From the NCBI GenBank assembly GCA_029975475.1, contig JARKPB010000010.1, positions 124,001 to 188,000 on the forward strand: a stretch of DNA of 64,000 nt. Reading direction: 5' to 3'. A program made the position numbers and the translations under genes. Under the pieces are notes generated by a model. That model did no database searches. It was not told where the DNA came from and was given only the letters and a program-made list of their open reading frames with translations. The DNA is from Anaerolineaceae bacterium. GTDB lineage: Bacteria; Chloroflexota; Anaerolineae; Anaerolineales; Anaerolineaceae. This document shows, one piece after another, positions 32,169 through 41,500 of this stretch; position 1 is the first letter of the stretch, and the number at the start of each line of letters is the position of its first letter.

Positions 32169-32915
32169 ATGCCTGATCGCTACAGCCAGCCGCTTTTCAT
32201 TTACCTTTCGCCGCACCTGGATGATGCGGTTTTTTCCTGCGGCGGATTCATCTACCAGCAGGTCCATCAGGGCAGCCGGGTGGAGATCTGGACCATTTGC
32301 GCCGGGGACGCTCCCCCGGAAGGGGAGCTGCCGTCGTTTGCGCGAAGCCTGCACGACCGCTGGCAGGCCGGCGGGAACCCGGCCGCTGCGCGCCGGCAGG
32401 AAGATCTGCTGGCCTGCGGGCTGGTGGGCGCCGTACCTGTCCACCACGATCTACCCGATTGCATCTACCGCCGGCTGCCTGACGGAAGCCCTTTGATATT
32501 GAATGAAGCCGACCTGTTTCAACCCCTGCCGCCTTCTGAACTGCAAACCGCTCAAAGCCTGGCGGATGAATTACGCCGGCAGCTTCCAGACGCTGCAATT
32601 TTAATCAGTCCGCTGGGGCTGGGCGGGCACATTGACCACCGCCTGGTGCGCCACGCGGCAGAGGTGCTCGGACGGCCGCTGCTCTACTACGCGGATTTTC
32701 CCTACGCGCTGCGCCAGCCGCCCAATCTGGCCGGCCTGGCAGCGGCCATTCATGCGGACCTGTCCGCTGAAGCGCTCACCGCCTGGCAGGACGGAATCGC
32801 CGCCTATGGCTCGCAGCTCAGCTCTTTCTGGCCCACGCCGGAGGCCATGCGCGCCGCGGTTAGCGGTTACGCCGCTTCGGGCGGCGGATCAACCCTGTGG
32901 CAGGTGACCGGCTGA
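32169..32915 (+). CDS. PIG-L family N-deacetylase
   Basis: A 248-aa protein of the LmbE/PIG-L zinc deacetylase family. The first metal motif is SPHLDDAVFSCGG (PHxDD) and the later His pair is GLGGHIDHRLVRHAA, both complete. Such enzymes deacetylate N-acetylglucosamine-linked lipids or thiols. The exact substrate is unknown; no glycosyltransferase is adjacent. Confidence 0.85.
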   Translation: MPDRYSQPLFIYLSPHLDDAVFSCGGFIYQQVHQGSRVEIWTICAGDAPPEGELPSFARSLHDRWQAGGNPAAARRQEDLLACGLVGAVPVHHDLPDCIYRRLPDGSPLILNEADLFQPLPPSELQTAQSLADELRRQLPDAAILISPLGLGGHIDHRLVRHAAEVLGRPLLYYADFPYALRQPPNLAGLAAAIHADLSAEALTAWQDGIAAYGSQLSSFWPTPEAMRAAVSGYAASGGGSTLWQVTG

Positions 32916-33004
32916 AAGCTGGATCCAGCGCCTGACCGCTGGCCCGCGCCGGTCAGCGGCGCGCCCGGACGGGCAGGCGCGGAATGACACCCGATGATTT
33001 GTGC

Positions 33005-33010
33005 TATACT
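33005..33010 (+). promoter_or_regulatory. -10 box (TATACT) of the eight-gene operon
   Basis: TATACT ends 6 nt before the ATG of the first operon gene, with no Shine-Dalgarno sequence. ATGACA at 32984-32989 is a possible -35 with a short 15-bp spacer. Confidence 0.5.
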
Positions 33011-33016
33011 CACAAT

Positions 33017-33265
33017 ATGGATGAGGAGCGCCGTTACTGGGCAGAATGGGCACAGGCCTTGCAACGCTGGAATCTGGAAGGCTTGATTGGTTTTTTTCTG
33101 CGCGCGGTCGGGCCACTTGGCCTCATCCTGGCTCAGGCGGTGTATATTGGCCAGCCGATCTTTTCAACGGGCACCGGTGAAAGCTGGCAGGCAGCAGCCC
33201 GCTTGCTGGAAGACCGCAGCGCTCGGGACGATTTTCTAGAACTATTGCAGGAGGCGCGCAGATAA
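33017..33265 (+). CDS. Small hypothetical protein, first gene of the unknown operon
   Basis: An 82-aa protein: a Trp-rich N-terminus (RRYWAEWAQALQRW), one hydrophobic stretch (about 28-47, LEGLIGFFLRAVGPLGLILA), and a charged C-terminus. It could be membrane-associated. The start at 33017 is preferred to the upstream in-frame ATG at 32984 because the TATACT lies directly before it. No family recognised. It is followed after 2 bp by the DUF6754 gene. Confidence 0.6.
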   Translation: MDEERRYWAEWAQALQRWNLEGLIGFFLRAVGPLGLILAQAVYIGQPIFSTGTGESWQAAARLLEDRSARDDFLELLQEARR

Positions 33266-33267
33266 GC

Positions 33268-34017
33268 TTGGACGCCAACACGCTGATTGGCCTTGGGTTC
33301 ACCCTGCTGGCAGCAGCGCTGATCTTGCTCTTCTGGCTGCGGCGGAATAAACAGGCACGGCCGATCCTGCGGCCCATCCGCGCGATCCAGGGCATGCGCC
33401 GTGCGGTAGGCCAGGCAGTTGAGGCTGGAACGCGTCTTCACCTCAGCGCCGGCCGCGGCAGCCTGCTGTCGCCAGATGCCGCCTCCGCCCTGGTCAGCCT
33501 GAGTGTTCTGGAACGAATCGCCTTGCTGAGTTCGGTTTCTGATCTGCCCCCGCTGGCGACCAGCGGAGACCCGGCTGTCGCCATCCTGACTCAGGACACA
33601 CTGCGCGGCGCTTACCGCAGCGTCAATGCGCTCGAACTGTACAGTCTGGAGCGCGGTCAGCTGACCGGCCTCAGCCCCTTCTCCTACGCAGCCGGGACCA
33701 TCCCCGTTATTCGCAATCAACAGGTGTCCGCCAGTATTCTGGTCGGCCATTTTGGCGTGGAAGTCGGGCTGATCGCTGACGCCTCGCGCCAGGAGGATCA
33801 TTTTACCCTTGGTGCCAGCGATTCGCTCACGGCGCAGGCCGCTTTATTCGCGATAACACCGGACACGCTGATCGGCGAGGAATTGTACGCGCTCCCGGCT
33901 TACACCGGTTCGAATCCCGTACATTCCGCCAGCCTGAAAGCGCAGGATGTGCTGCGCTGGCTGGTGATCTTCCTTTTATTTGCCGGAGCAGTGCTTGGCA
34001 TCCTGGGGGTGCTATGA
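33268..34017 (+). CDS. DUF6754-like membrane protein
   Basis: A 249-aa protein with a transmembrane segment at each end (about 4-24 and 227-248) and a soluble middle. Characteristic stretches are AVEAGTRLHLSAGRG, VGHFGVEVGLIAD and LIGEELYALPAY...SLKAQDVLRW, which match my memory of DUF6754. It starts with TTG; GGAGG lies about 13 nt before it. Function unknown. The stop overlaps the next ATG by 4 bp. Confidence 0.72.
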   Translation: MDANTLIGLGFTLLAAALILLFWLRRNKQARPILRPIRAIQGMRRAVGQAVEAGTRLHLSAGRGSLLSPDAASALVSLSVLERIALLSSVSDLPPLATSGDPAVAILTQDTLRGAYRSVNALELYSLERGQLTGLSPFSYAAGTIPVIRNQQVSASILVGHFGVEVGLIADASRQEDHFTLGASDSLTAQAALFAITPDTLIGEELYALPAYTGSNPVHSASLKAQDVLRWLVIFLLFAGAVLGILGVL

Positions 34018-34631
34018 AAAGGCCGCTTAGCGTGGCTGTCGCCATTCTTTCCGGATTGTTGATCCTGCTGGGTTACTTTTTACCAGAGAACTTCAGCGCT
34101 CTGCGCAGTCTGCAAACCCTGTTGCTGGGCTGGGCCGCGCTGGTGGCTGCCGCGGCGGTTCTGGTCGGGATTATCAACCTGGTTTTCGGCGTGCACTGGA
34201 AACGGCTGCGCGCCGCGCAAAACAAAGATTATTACAGTCCTTTCCTTATTCTCGCGTTTCTGGTAACCGCAGGTCTGGGACTGGCTTTCGGGCCAGACCA
34301 TCCGCAATTCCAGCAGGTTGTCCTTTCGATTCAGGCTCCGGTAGAGACCAGTTTGCTGGCGATGCTGGCTGTCAGCCTGGTATTCGCGGCTTTTCGCCTG
34401 TTTCGCCAGCGGCGCGGTTGGATCGGGTGGGCTTTCATCCTGTCAGCAGTATTTTTCATCGCTGCCAGCAGCGTGGTTTTACTCGGCGACCCCGCGCTGG
34501 CACCGCTGCAAGTCTTATATCAACTCTTTCCGGCTGCCGGCGCGCGCGGCTTGCTGATCGGTATCGCCCTCGGCAGCCTGACCGCCGGCCTGCGCGTGCT
34601 GTTTGGCGCTGACCGGCCGTACAGCGGGTAA
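34014..34631 (+). CDS. Six-helix membrane protein, unknown
   Basis: A 205-aa strongly hydrophobic protein with about six membrane segments (around 5-22, 37-60, 75-92, 108-127, 136-156, 174-197). No family recognised. The start codon overlaps the DUF6754 stop (ATGA), and the next gene begins 2 bp after its stop, so all three are coupled. Confidence 0.65.
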   Translation: MKRPLSVAVAILSGLLILLGYFLPENFSALRSLQTLLLGWAALVAAAAVLVGIINLVFGVHWKRLRAAQNKDYYSPFLILAFLVTAGLGLAFGPDHPQFQQVVLSIQAPVETSLLAMLAVSLVFAAFRLFRQRRGWIGWAFILSAVFFIAASSVVLLGDPALAPLQVLYQLFPAAGARGLLIGIALGSLTAGLRVLFGADRPYSG

Positions 34632-34633
34632 CC

Positions 34634-37336
34634 ATGGCCGATTTTCCCTGCCCATCATGCGGAAAATTGAACCCGGCAGAAGCTGAAACCTGCTGGTTCT
34701 GTCAGGCCGGGCTGCCCGGGATGGCCGCCGGCGCATCGCCTGCCAAAGGTGAAAGTTTACTGACCAAATACCGTCCCAAAGGGACGGAATCTGCCGCTGA
34801 GGGCGCGCAGCAGCCAGACAGCCCGGCGCCAGACTGGCTGGAACGCATTCGCCAGAAAGCGAAAGAGGACCGGGACGGTCTGAGCGGTATATTCTCTGCG
34901 GATGAAGGCGAAGAAGACGAGACCCCGGACTGGCTGGAGGCGATTAAGAGCGATACCCCGCTCGATCAGTCCGCGCTAACCGCGCCGGCTCAACTATCTG
35001 AAACGAAACCCGAACCGGGCGCTCAGAAGGAAGAAGAAATCCCCAGCTGGAGCGGCGAGGCGCAGCTTCCGCCGCAGGACGACGACGACACAGAAGCATG
35101 GCTCAAATCGCTGGAAGCCGCCGCAGCCCCGGTCCAATGGAAGGCTCCCTCCGGGTTTGAGACGCTGCCCGCCGGGGAAGAGGCCAGTGAAGAAGAACCC
35201 GGCGGATGGATACCGGCGTCTGATCTCGAAAGTTCCCTGGAACCTGCGCCTGCTGAGGAATCAAGCGGAGCTATCCCGGACTGGCTGGCCGGACTGGAGG
35301 ACGAAACCGCCGCGGCGCAGGCGCAAGAAAGCGGCCTGACAGACGAAGAGCAGCCGGAAGCAGCGGCCGAACCGGCCGATGAATTGCCAGACTGGCTGGC
35401 CGGTCTGGAGGACGAAACTCCCGCGGCGCAGGCGCAAGAAAGTGGGCTGACGGACGAAGAGCAGCCGGAAGCAGGAGCCGCGCCGGCCGATGAATTGCCA
35501 GACTGGCTGGCCGGTCTGGAAGGCGAAACTGCCGCGGCGCAGCAGCCCGCGCCTGCCGCAGAGATCCCGGACTGGATCAACCGCACTCTGCTGGGAGGCG
35601 AAGAAGCCGCCGCGGAAGAAGACCGGACCAGCCTGGAAGAGCTGAAGCAGGAGCTGCCCGAATGGCTGAAAGGAAAGCAGCTGGAAACCGACAGCGAGAA
35701 CGACCAGACGGTCAGCAGCTGGCTGGATTCTTTCCGGGAAACATCAGGTCAAGAAGAAACCCCGCCGCTTAACCCAGCCGCGGCGCCGTATCCCGAATCC
35801 CCGGGACCTGCGGCAGAAGAAGCCGCCGAAGGAGCCAGCGCCCAGGCTGGTGACAGCGGAACGGAAGCGCAGGGCGGCTGGCTGGCCGGGTTTATCCCGA
35901 TTGATGAAACACCGGCAGGCAGCAAATCCGACGATGAAAGCGATTTCTGGCGCGGCCTTGGAAAAAGCCAGCCCGCCCCCGAAGCGCCGCCGGATCTCTC
36001 AATTGCCAGATTGAGCGATTCCTTTGATCCGCTGGCGGAATTTTCGGAAGAAACAACTTCCGAAGGCGAAGAAGCCGTGGGCGGCGAACCAGGCGAACCG
36101 GGCGAAAGCGGCGGTATCGAAGAAACAGCGACCAGCGCTCCATTTGTCTCACCCTTTACCGCCTCTGACTTACCGGAATGGCTGACCGGCGTTCCCCACC
36201 CGGCAGAGAACGGCGAAACGGCTGAAACAGGCGACCTGGCTCCGGCCGATTTGCCCGACTGGTTAAAAGCCATGCGGCCGGTTGAGTCGATCTCTCCAGC
36301 CAGCGAGAGTCAAGAGGAAGTGGCTAAAAGCGGTCCGCTGGCTGGCTTGCAGGGAGTGCTGCCGGGGGAAAAGTTTGTCCTTTCCTATGGTAAGCCGCCG
36401 GTCTATTCCGCGCGGTTAAAGGTGAGCGAACGCCAGCGGGCGCAGGCCAATCTGCTGGAGACCATGCTGGCCCAGCTGCAGCGGCCGGTGGCAGCCGCCG
36501 GCACGCAAACACCGCTTGGTCTGCGGCTAGGACGCATGGCCGCCGGTCTGGTCTTGCTGCTGGTCGTTGTGGTGATGAATTTGCTGCCGGGCAGCCTGTT
36601 TCCCCCGCCCAGCGCTATTCCTGCCGCGGCTGCGGATTTTCATAATCAAATGGAAAACCTGCCGGCTGGCGGCACCCTGCTGCTGGTCATTGATTACGAC
36701 CCATCCTTTGCCGGAGAACTGCCCCTCGCCGCCCGACCGGTGATCGAACGCCTGATGGCGCGTGAGATGCGCCTGGCGGTCGTCAGCGCCAATCCTTCCG
36801 GTCAGGCGCTGGCAGAAGACCTGCTGGCCAGGGCGGCCGCGGTAACCCCGGGGTTTGACCCCGACAGCCAGATCTTCTGGCTGGGTTACCTCCCGGGCGG
36901 CGCAACGGGTATTCGGCAGTTCGCTGACCGGCCGCGCAGCGTGAACAGCCCGAACAACGCCTGGCTCTCTCCGGCTTTGAGCACCATCAACCGTCTGGAA
37001 GATTTTTCCGCCGTGCTGCTGCTCACTGACAGTCTGGAAGGGGCGCAAAAGTGGATTGAACAGACCAGCGGCAAACTGGGAAGTGCGCCGTTCCTGGCAG
37101 TCACTTCAGCCCAGGCAGCGCCGGTGCTCAGCGCGTACTACCGCGCCGGCCAGCTGAATGGAATGCTGGAAGGGATCCCGGCAGCCGCCGCTTACGGGAT
37201 CTTGATCGGAAGGCCGGTAACCAGCGCGGCCTGGTGGAATTCTTATCAGGCCGGGCTGCTGGTGATGCTGGCGGCTGTGGCTCTGGGCGGGCTTTGGCAG
37301 CTGCTTTCGCGGCTGACGAAAAAGAAGGCCTCATGA
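34634..37336 (+). CDS. Large zinc-ribbon protein with repeated P(D/E)WL motifs and C-terminal membrane anchor
   Basis: A 900-aa protein. Residues 5-30 form a zinc ribbon (CPSC, then CWFC). Residues about 40-560 are acidic, low-complexity and contain at least seven (I/L/T)P(D/E)WL motifs (near residues 97, 214, 251, 288, 340, 513, 539) plus other WL variants. A first transmembrane segment lies near 636-655, then an extracytoplasmic globular part (about 665-860), and a second membrane segment near 868-890 with a basic tail. No enzyme motif is seen. It looks like a membrane-bound scaffold whose cytoplasmic arm displays short linear motifs. Confidence 0.7.
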   Translation: MADFPCPSCGKLNPAEAETCWFCQAGLPGMAAGASPAKGESLLTKYRPKGTESAAEGAQQPDSPAPDWLERIRQKAKEDRDGLSGIFSADEGEEDETPDWLEAIKSDTPLDQSALTAPAQLSETKPEPGAQKEEEIPSWSGEAQLPPQDDDDTEAWLKSLEAAAAPVQWKAPSGFETLPAGEEASEEEPGGWIPASDLESSLEPAPAEESSGAIPDWLAGLEDETAAAQAQESGLTDEEQPEAAAEPADELPDWLAGLEDETPAAQAQESGLTDEEQPEAGAAPADELPDWLAGLEGETAAAQQPAPAAEIPDWINRTLLGGEEAAAEEDRTSLEELKQELPEWLKGKQLETDSENDQTVSSWLDSFRETSGQEETPPLNPAAAPYPESPGPAAEEAAEGASAQAGDSGTEAQGGWLAGFIPIDETPAGSKSDDESDFWRGLGKSQPAPEAPPDLSIARLSDSFDPLAEFSEETTSEGEEAVGGEPGEPGESGGIEETATSAPFVSPFTASDLPEWLTGVPHPAENGETAETGDLAPADLPDWLKAMRPVESISPASESQEEVAKSGPLAGLQGVLPGEKFVLSYGKPPVYSARLKVSERQRAQANLLETMLAQLQRPVAAAGTQTPLGLRLGRMAAGLVLLLVVVVMNLLPGSLFPPPSAIPAAAADFHNQMENLPAGGTLLLVIDYDPSFAGELPLAARPVIERLMAREMRLAVVSANPSGQALAEDLLARAAAVTPGFDPDSQIFWLGYLPGGATGIRQFADRPRSVNSPNNAWLSPALSTINRLEDFSAVLLLTDSLEGAQKWIEQTSGKLGSAPFLAVTSAQAAPVLSAYYRAGQLNGMLEGIPAAAAYGILIGRPVTSAAWWNSYQAGLLVMLAAVALGGLWQLLSRLTKKKAS
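35273..35535. repeat. Tandem 111-bp repeats inside the WL-motif gene
   Basis: Units beginning at 35273, 35384 and 35495 are exactly 111 bp (37 codons) apart and each codes (I/L)PDWLAGLE followed by a Glu/Ala/Gln-rich stretch; the third unit diverges after about 45 bp. Confidence 0.85.
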
Positions 37337-37348
37337 GGAACCCTGCGC

Positions 37349-38017
37349 ATGGAAGTTGACCTGATCTGGACCCTGGTTGGTTTTATCCTCACACTGCTGG
37401 TGTTCAGTTACCTGTTCGGCGATAACCCGCTCTTTCGTCTGGTAACCTATCTTTTTATCGGGGTGGTTGCCGGTTATGTCTTCACCATCACCATTTACCA
37501 GATTATTCTGCCAAGATTAATCCTGCCGCTCACCGGCGGCACGGGCAGCGAACGCATCCTGACCTTGATCCCGCTGGCGCTGAGCGGCTTGCTGCTGACC
37601 AAATTATCCCCGCGCCTGGCCGTTATCGGCAACCTTCCGGTCGCTTTTCTCACCGGCGCATCCGCGGCAGTCGTGGTGGGCGGTGCTGTAACCGGCACGT
37701 TAATTAACCAGATTGGCGCGACCATCCATCTATTTAACCTTTCAGAGCCAACCGCTGAACCGGGTTTGCGCCTGCTCGAAGGAATCCTGACCCTGACCGG
37801 CGCGGTGACCACCCTGGCTTACTTCCAGTTCAGCGCCAGAACACGCGCTGATCAAAGCATTCGCCGCTCCGCCATCGTAGAAGCAGCCGCGGCGGTTGGT
37901 CAGGTCTTTATTGGCATCACGCTCGGCGCGCTCTTTGCCGGCATTTTTACCTCCGCCCTGTCCGCCCTGATTGACCGGGTGGGTTTCCTGAAAGATGTAC
38001 TCATCAGTCTTTTCTAA
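37349..38017 (+). CDS. Polytopic membrane protein, unknown
   Basis: A 222-aa membrane protein with about six hydrophobic segments (near 7-24, 30-52, 68-82, 90-110, 143-160, 185-205). No recognised family. Part of the same tight gene run (12 bp from the upstream gene, 12 bp to the next). Confidence 0.65.
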   Translation: MEVDLIWTLVGFILTLLVFSYLFGDNPLFRLVTYLFIGVVAGYVFTITIYQIILPRLILPLTGGTGSERILTLIPLALSGLLLTKLSPRLAVIGNLPVAFLTGASAAVVVGGAVTGTLINQIGATIHLFNLSEPTAEPGLRLLEGILTLTGAVTTLAYFQFSARTRADQSIRRSAIVEAAAAVGQVFIGITLGALFAGIFTSALSALIDRVGFLKDVLISLF

Positions 38018-38029
38018 AAGCAGACCGCT

Positions 38030-39772
38030 ATGACTACTTCGATCGTAGATGCTGAATCTTTACTGGCCATTGATATCGGATCGGTTAACACCCGCGCCCT
38101 GCTGTTTGATGTCGCCGACGGGGAGTACCGTTTCATCGCATCTGCGGTCGCGCCCACCACACTGGCAGCCCCGCTGGCAGATGTTTCCGAAGGCGCGCAA
38201 AGCGCTCTGGAAAAACTGGAACGGGTTTCCGGCCGCCGGCTGGTGGACAAAGACTACCACCTGATCATCCCGGCTCAGGTGGACGGCAGCGGTGTTGACC
38301 GCATGGTCATCACCTTTTCTGCGGGTCGTGAACTGCGGGTGATTACGGCAGCTCTGCTGCCAGATGTCTCGCTGGAAAGCGCGAACCGCCTGGCCGCCAG
38401 CACGTATGGGCGGGTGGTGGAAGCCATTGGGCTGACCGACAACCGCCGGCCCGGCCAGCAGGTAGATGCGATTTTGCGCGCCGGAGCGGATTTAATCATT
38501 CTGGCGGGAGGCACAGACCAAGGAGCCACCCGCTCGATCATGCGTCTGGCCGAGATAATTTCCCTGGCCTGCCGGGTGATGCCCAGCGATCGAGTTCCGC
38601 AGGTGCTTTACGCGGGGAATGCTGCCCTGGCGCAAAAACTGCGCGACACGCTGGCCTGGTATCAGATAAAGGTGCACGCCGCCCCCAATATCCGCCCGGA
38701 TATCGACACGGAAGATCTGGTTCCCGCGCAAGAATTGCTGGCACAGGTAGTGGGAAAAATCCGCTCGCGCCAGCTGGGCGGGCTGGGAAACCTTGCCGCG
38801 CACGCCGGTCAGGTGCCGCTGCCAACCTCGCACGCGCTCGGGCGGATCATCCGCTTCTTAAGCCAGATCTATGACCCGGTCAAGGGTGTCCTGGGGGTTG
38901 ACCTGGGCGCGTCCTGGACCGTCATGGCCGCCGGAGTGGCCGGCAGCCTGACCCAGCGGGTTGAAGCATTTGGACTGGGGAGCGGAATTACCCAGGTCTT
39001 AAAGCAGTTTTCGCTGGAAGAGATTTCGCGCTGGTTCTCCCTGAACATCCCGGCTGGGGTTGTGCGCGATTACCTGTTCCAAAAAACGCTGACACCCGAA
39101 AGCCTGCCTATTGACGAAGAAAGCCTGCAGATTGAGCTGGGGGCAGCGCGCCAGATCCTTCGGTATGTTTCCCAGGATCTGCTTGAATCGCTGCCGGGCG
39201 TGCCGCTCTCCTTTGAACCCATCCTGGTTGGCGGCGCCGCGCTCTGTCAGGCGCCAAACCCTCAAACAGCGCTGTTAACCCTGCTCGATGGGCTGCAGCC
39301 GGTTGGCATCACCACCCTGATCCTCGACCCCTACGGTCTGACGCCAGCGCTGGGAGCCGCAGCCGGGGTAAACACGCTGCTGCCGGTGCAGGTGTTTGAA
39401 TCCAGCGCGTATTTGAACCTCGCCACGGTGATCAGCCCGTTCAGCCAGGCGCGCTTCGGCACGCCGGTGTTGCGGGCCATTCTGGAAGATGAAACCGGCG
39501 CGCGAACCACCACTGAAGTAAAGCAGGGATCTCTGGCTTTGCTGCCGCTGCACCACGGACAGGTGGGTAAAGTGTATCTTGAACCGCTGCGCGGCAGCGT
39601 GATTGACCCGCGCCGCAAGCAGGTGCGCAGTTTCAAGATCACCGGCGGTATTCTGGGGGTGGTGATTGATGCCCGCGGACGACCGCTGACCTTACCCGCG
39701 GACGCCGGCCGGCGGCGCGAATTGCTGGCAAAATGGGCAGCCAGCCTGAATCCCGCGAAAGTGGTACGATAG
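38030..39772 (+). CDS. MutL/GlmL-like ASKHA ATPase
   Basis: A 580-aa actin/HSP70-fold protein of the glutamate mutase L (MutL/GlmL) family. The phosphate-1 loop is AIDIGSVNTRALLFDV (about 13-28), the second phosphate loop is VLGVDLGASWTVMA near residue 289, and LVGGAALCQAP is the adenosine motif. The canonical role is as an accessory of cobalamin-dependent glutamate mutase, but no mutase gene is nearby. Within this membrane-protein operon it more likely energises or organises the complex, like FtsA/PilM relatives. That role is inference. Confidence 0.75.
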   Translation: MTTSIVDAESLLAIDIGSVNTRALLFDVADGEYRFIASAVAPTTLAAPLADVSEGAQSALEKLERVSGRRLVDKDYHLIIPAQVDGSGVDRMVITFSAGRELRVITAALLPDVSLESANRLAASTYGRVVEAIGLTDNRRPGQQVDAILRAGADLIILAGGTDQGATRSIMRLAEIISLACRVMPSDRVPQVLYAGNAALAQKLRDTLAWYQIKVHAAPNIRPDIDTEDLVPAQELLAQVVGKIRSRQLGGLGNLAAHAGQVPLPTSHALGRIIRFLSQIYDPVKGVLGVDLGASWTVMAAGVAGSLTQRVEAFGLGSGITQVLKQFSLEEISRWFSLNIPAGVVRDYLFQKTLTPESLPIDEESLQIELGAARQILRYVSQDLLESLPGVPLSFEPILVGGAALCQAPNPQTALLTLLDGLQPVGITTLILDPYGLTPALGAAAGVNTLLPVQVFESSAYLNLATVISPFSQARFGTPVLRAILEDETGARTTTEVKQGSLALLPLHHGQVGKVYLEPLRGSVIDPRRKQVRSFKITGGILGVVIDARGRPLTLPADAGRRRELLAKWAASLNPAKVVR

Positions 39773-39800
39773 TTGCACCCAATTTAACAAGAGCGCAGCC

Positions 39801-40853
39801 ATGCAAATTCCTGTTACCCATACCACCCCTCTGGCCACCATCCGGCGCACGCGCATGCTGCCGGAAGCCGGGCGCATCCTGGTGCGGGCTGGCCAGAAAG
39901 TAGCGGCGACCGAAGCAGTGGCTGAATCGCCGGGCAACCGCCAGCACATTCTGGTGGATGTGCGCCGCGCTTTGGGACTGCGCAGCACAGAAGAAGCAGA
40001 CCGGTTGATCCTGCGCAAGGTTGGTGAAGTGCTTGAAAAAGGAGATGTCATCGCCGAATCAAAAGGGTTGTTCACCCGGCTGGTTCGCGCTCCGCAGGAA
40101 AGCACGCTGGTCGCCGCGGTTAACGGGCAGGTGCTGCTGCGTGTCGAAGGCGCGCCGCGTCCAATCCTGGCGGGGTTGAGCGCACAGGTGGTTGAAGTGA
40201 TCCCCGAGCACGGGGTGATCCTTGAAAACTGCGGCGCTCTGGTTCAAGGAATGTGGGGCAACGAACGCGTGGATCAAGGAATGTTGGTCTCGCTTTCCGA
40301 CCGACCGCAAGATGAGCTCACGACCGCCGCCCTGGATATCAGCATGCGCGGAGCAGTCCTCCTCGGGGGCATCTGCACCAGCGCTGAAACGCTGCGCGCG
40401 GCCGCAGACATGAGCCTGCGCGGCATGATCCTGGCCAGCATGCCGGCTGAACTGGTGCCGGCTGCCCGCGCCCTTCCTTTCCCGCTCATTCTGGTGGAAG
40501 GGTTTGGCCAGGCACCGATGAATCAGACGGCATTTAAGTTATTAAAGAGCAACGAGCGCCGCGAGGTGTGTTTGAATGCAGAACGGATGGACCCGTTGAG
40601 CGGAACGCGGCCGGAGATATTCATCCCGCTCAATTCCGGCGCTGCGCTTGCCCCGGAAACTGCTGACCTGGTTCCCGGGAAGACGGTCCGAATTAAGACC
40701 CGGCCGTATCAAGGTCACACCGGCACAGTCGTGAAGATCCACGATCAGGCAGTCGCCCTAAATGGTGGACTGCGTTCTCAGGCAGTCGTGCTAAAATTAG
40801 AAAATCAAGAGCAGGTGACCGTCCCGCTGAAGAACATTGACCTGCTCGAGTAA
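39801..40853 (+). CDS. Barrel-sandwich (lipoyl-like) protein, unknown
   Basis: A 350-aa soluble protein. The N-terminal half has RnfC/HlyD-like barrel-sandwich features (GRILVRAGQKVAATEAVAES, then EVLEKGDVIAESKG and APQESTLVAAVNGQV). A central part (about 170-250) resembles an alpha/beta domain. The C-terminus ends in a KOW-like beta stretch (GKTVRIKTRPYQGHTGTVVK). No catalytic residue pattern is seen. It follows the ASKHA gene by 28 bp. Confidence 0.6.
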   Translation: MQIPVTHTTPLATIRRTRMLPEAGRILVRAGQKVAATEAVAESPGNRQHILVDVRRALGLRSTEEADRLILRKVGEVLEKGDVIAESKGLFTRLVRAPQESTLVAAVNGQVLLRVEGAPRPILAGLSAQVVEVIPEHGVILENCGALVQGMWGNERVDQGMLVSLSDRPQDELTTAALDISMRGAVLLGGICTSAETLRAAADMSLRGMILASMPAELVPAARALPFPLILVEGFGQAPMNQTAFKLLKSNERREVCLNAERMDPLSGTRPEIFIPLNSGAALAPETADLVPGKTVRIKTRPYQGHTGTVVKIHDQAVALNGGLRSQAVVLKLENQEQVTVPLKNIDLLE

Positions 40854-40873
40854 GCGAGAAGAGGAGAGGCGCC

Positions 40874-41482
40874 ATGGCATTCACAAATGATCCTAACCCG
40901 TTCCAGGATTTTGGCGAAGAAGAATTTCTTCCCCCCGAGGAATCGATTGCTCCGAGCGGAGGCGGCGGAAACCGGAATTTCCTGATCGGCATCATCATCA
41001 TCGCGGTTGTCTTTGTCCTGGCCGTAGGCGGTCTGGTCGCCTATGTGCTGCTGATTCAAGGTCCAAACCGCGCCAGCCAGCAGGCTACCGCAGCCTATAT
41101 TTACGCTCAAAACACCCAGATCGTGGTGGAAGCCACCAATCAGGCAGCCACCGCGTTTGCCCTGCTGACGCCCTCTGCCACCCTCTTTATGACCAGCACG
41201 CCTGTGCTGGTGCAGCCAACCGCCACAGCCACGCCGGAACCCACAACGCCGGCCGTTTCTGAAGAAGAAGCGGCGCGTACAGCGACCGTGGCAGCCTTTC
41301 TAACCCAGGTGGCTTCCGGCGGTACCGGCGGCGGAGAAGGCACGGTTACCCCGACAACCACCGCGCTCCCCAATACCGGAGTCATGGATGAAGTTGGATT
41401 CCCGTCGCTGATCGGCATGGCCCTGGTGCTCATCGCCGTGATCATCTTTGCCCGCCGCGCGCGCCTCTCGCGCCAGGGATAA
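40874..41482 (+). CDS. Surface protein with signal anchor, Thr/Pro stalk and LPNTG sorting-like tail
   Basis: A 202-aa protein: acidic cytoplasmic N-terminus, a transmembrane segment (about 36-59), a Thr/Pro/Ala-rich extracytoplasmic stretch (about 90-150), and a C-terminus with LPNTG, a hydrophobic segment and the basic tail RRARLSRQG. That arrangement is the classic sortase sorting signal. No sortase gene is in the window. Last gene of the operon; GAGGAGAGG precedes its ATG and a terminator follows. Confidence 0.7.
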   Translation: MAFTNDPNPFQDFGEEEFLPPEESIAPSGGGGNRNFLIGIIIIAVVFVLAVGGLVAYVLLIQGPNRASQQATAAYIYAQNTQIVVEATNQAATAFALLTPSATLFMTSTPVLVQPTATATPEPTTPAVSEEEAARTATVAAFLTQVASGGTGGGEGTVTPTTTALPNTGVMDEVGFPSLIGMALVLIAVIIFARRARLSRQG

Positions 41483-41500
41483 GCGCGCTCTTGCGATCAA

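Noticed and set aside
33895-33935. tRNA-like T-arm (GGTTCGAATCC followed by a CCA)
   Set aside because: The T-stem has a mismatch, no matching D-arm, anticodon arm or acceptor lies at the right distance upstream, and the sequence codes a conserved part of the DUF6754 protein.
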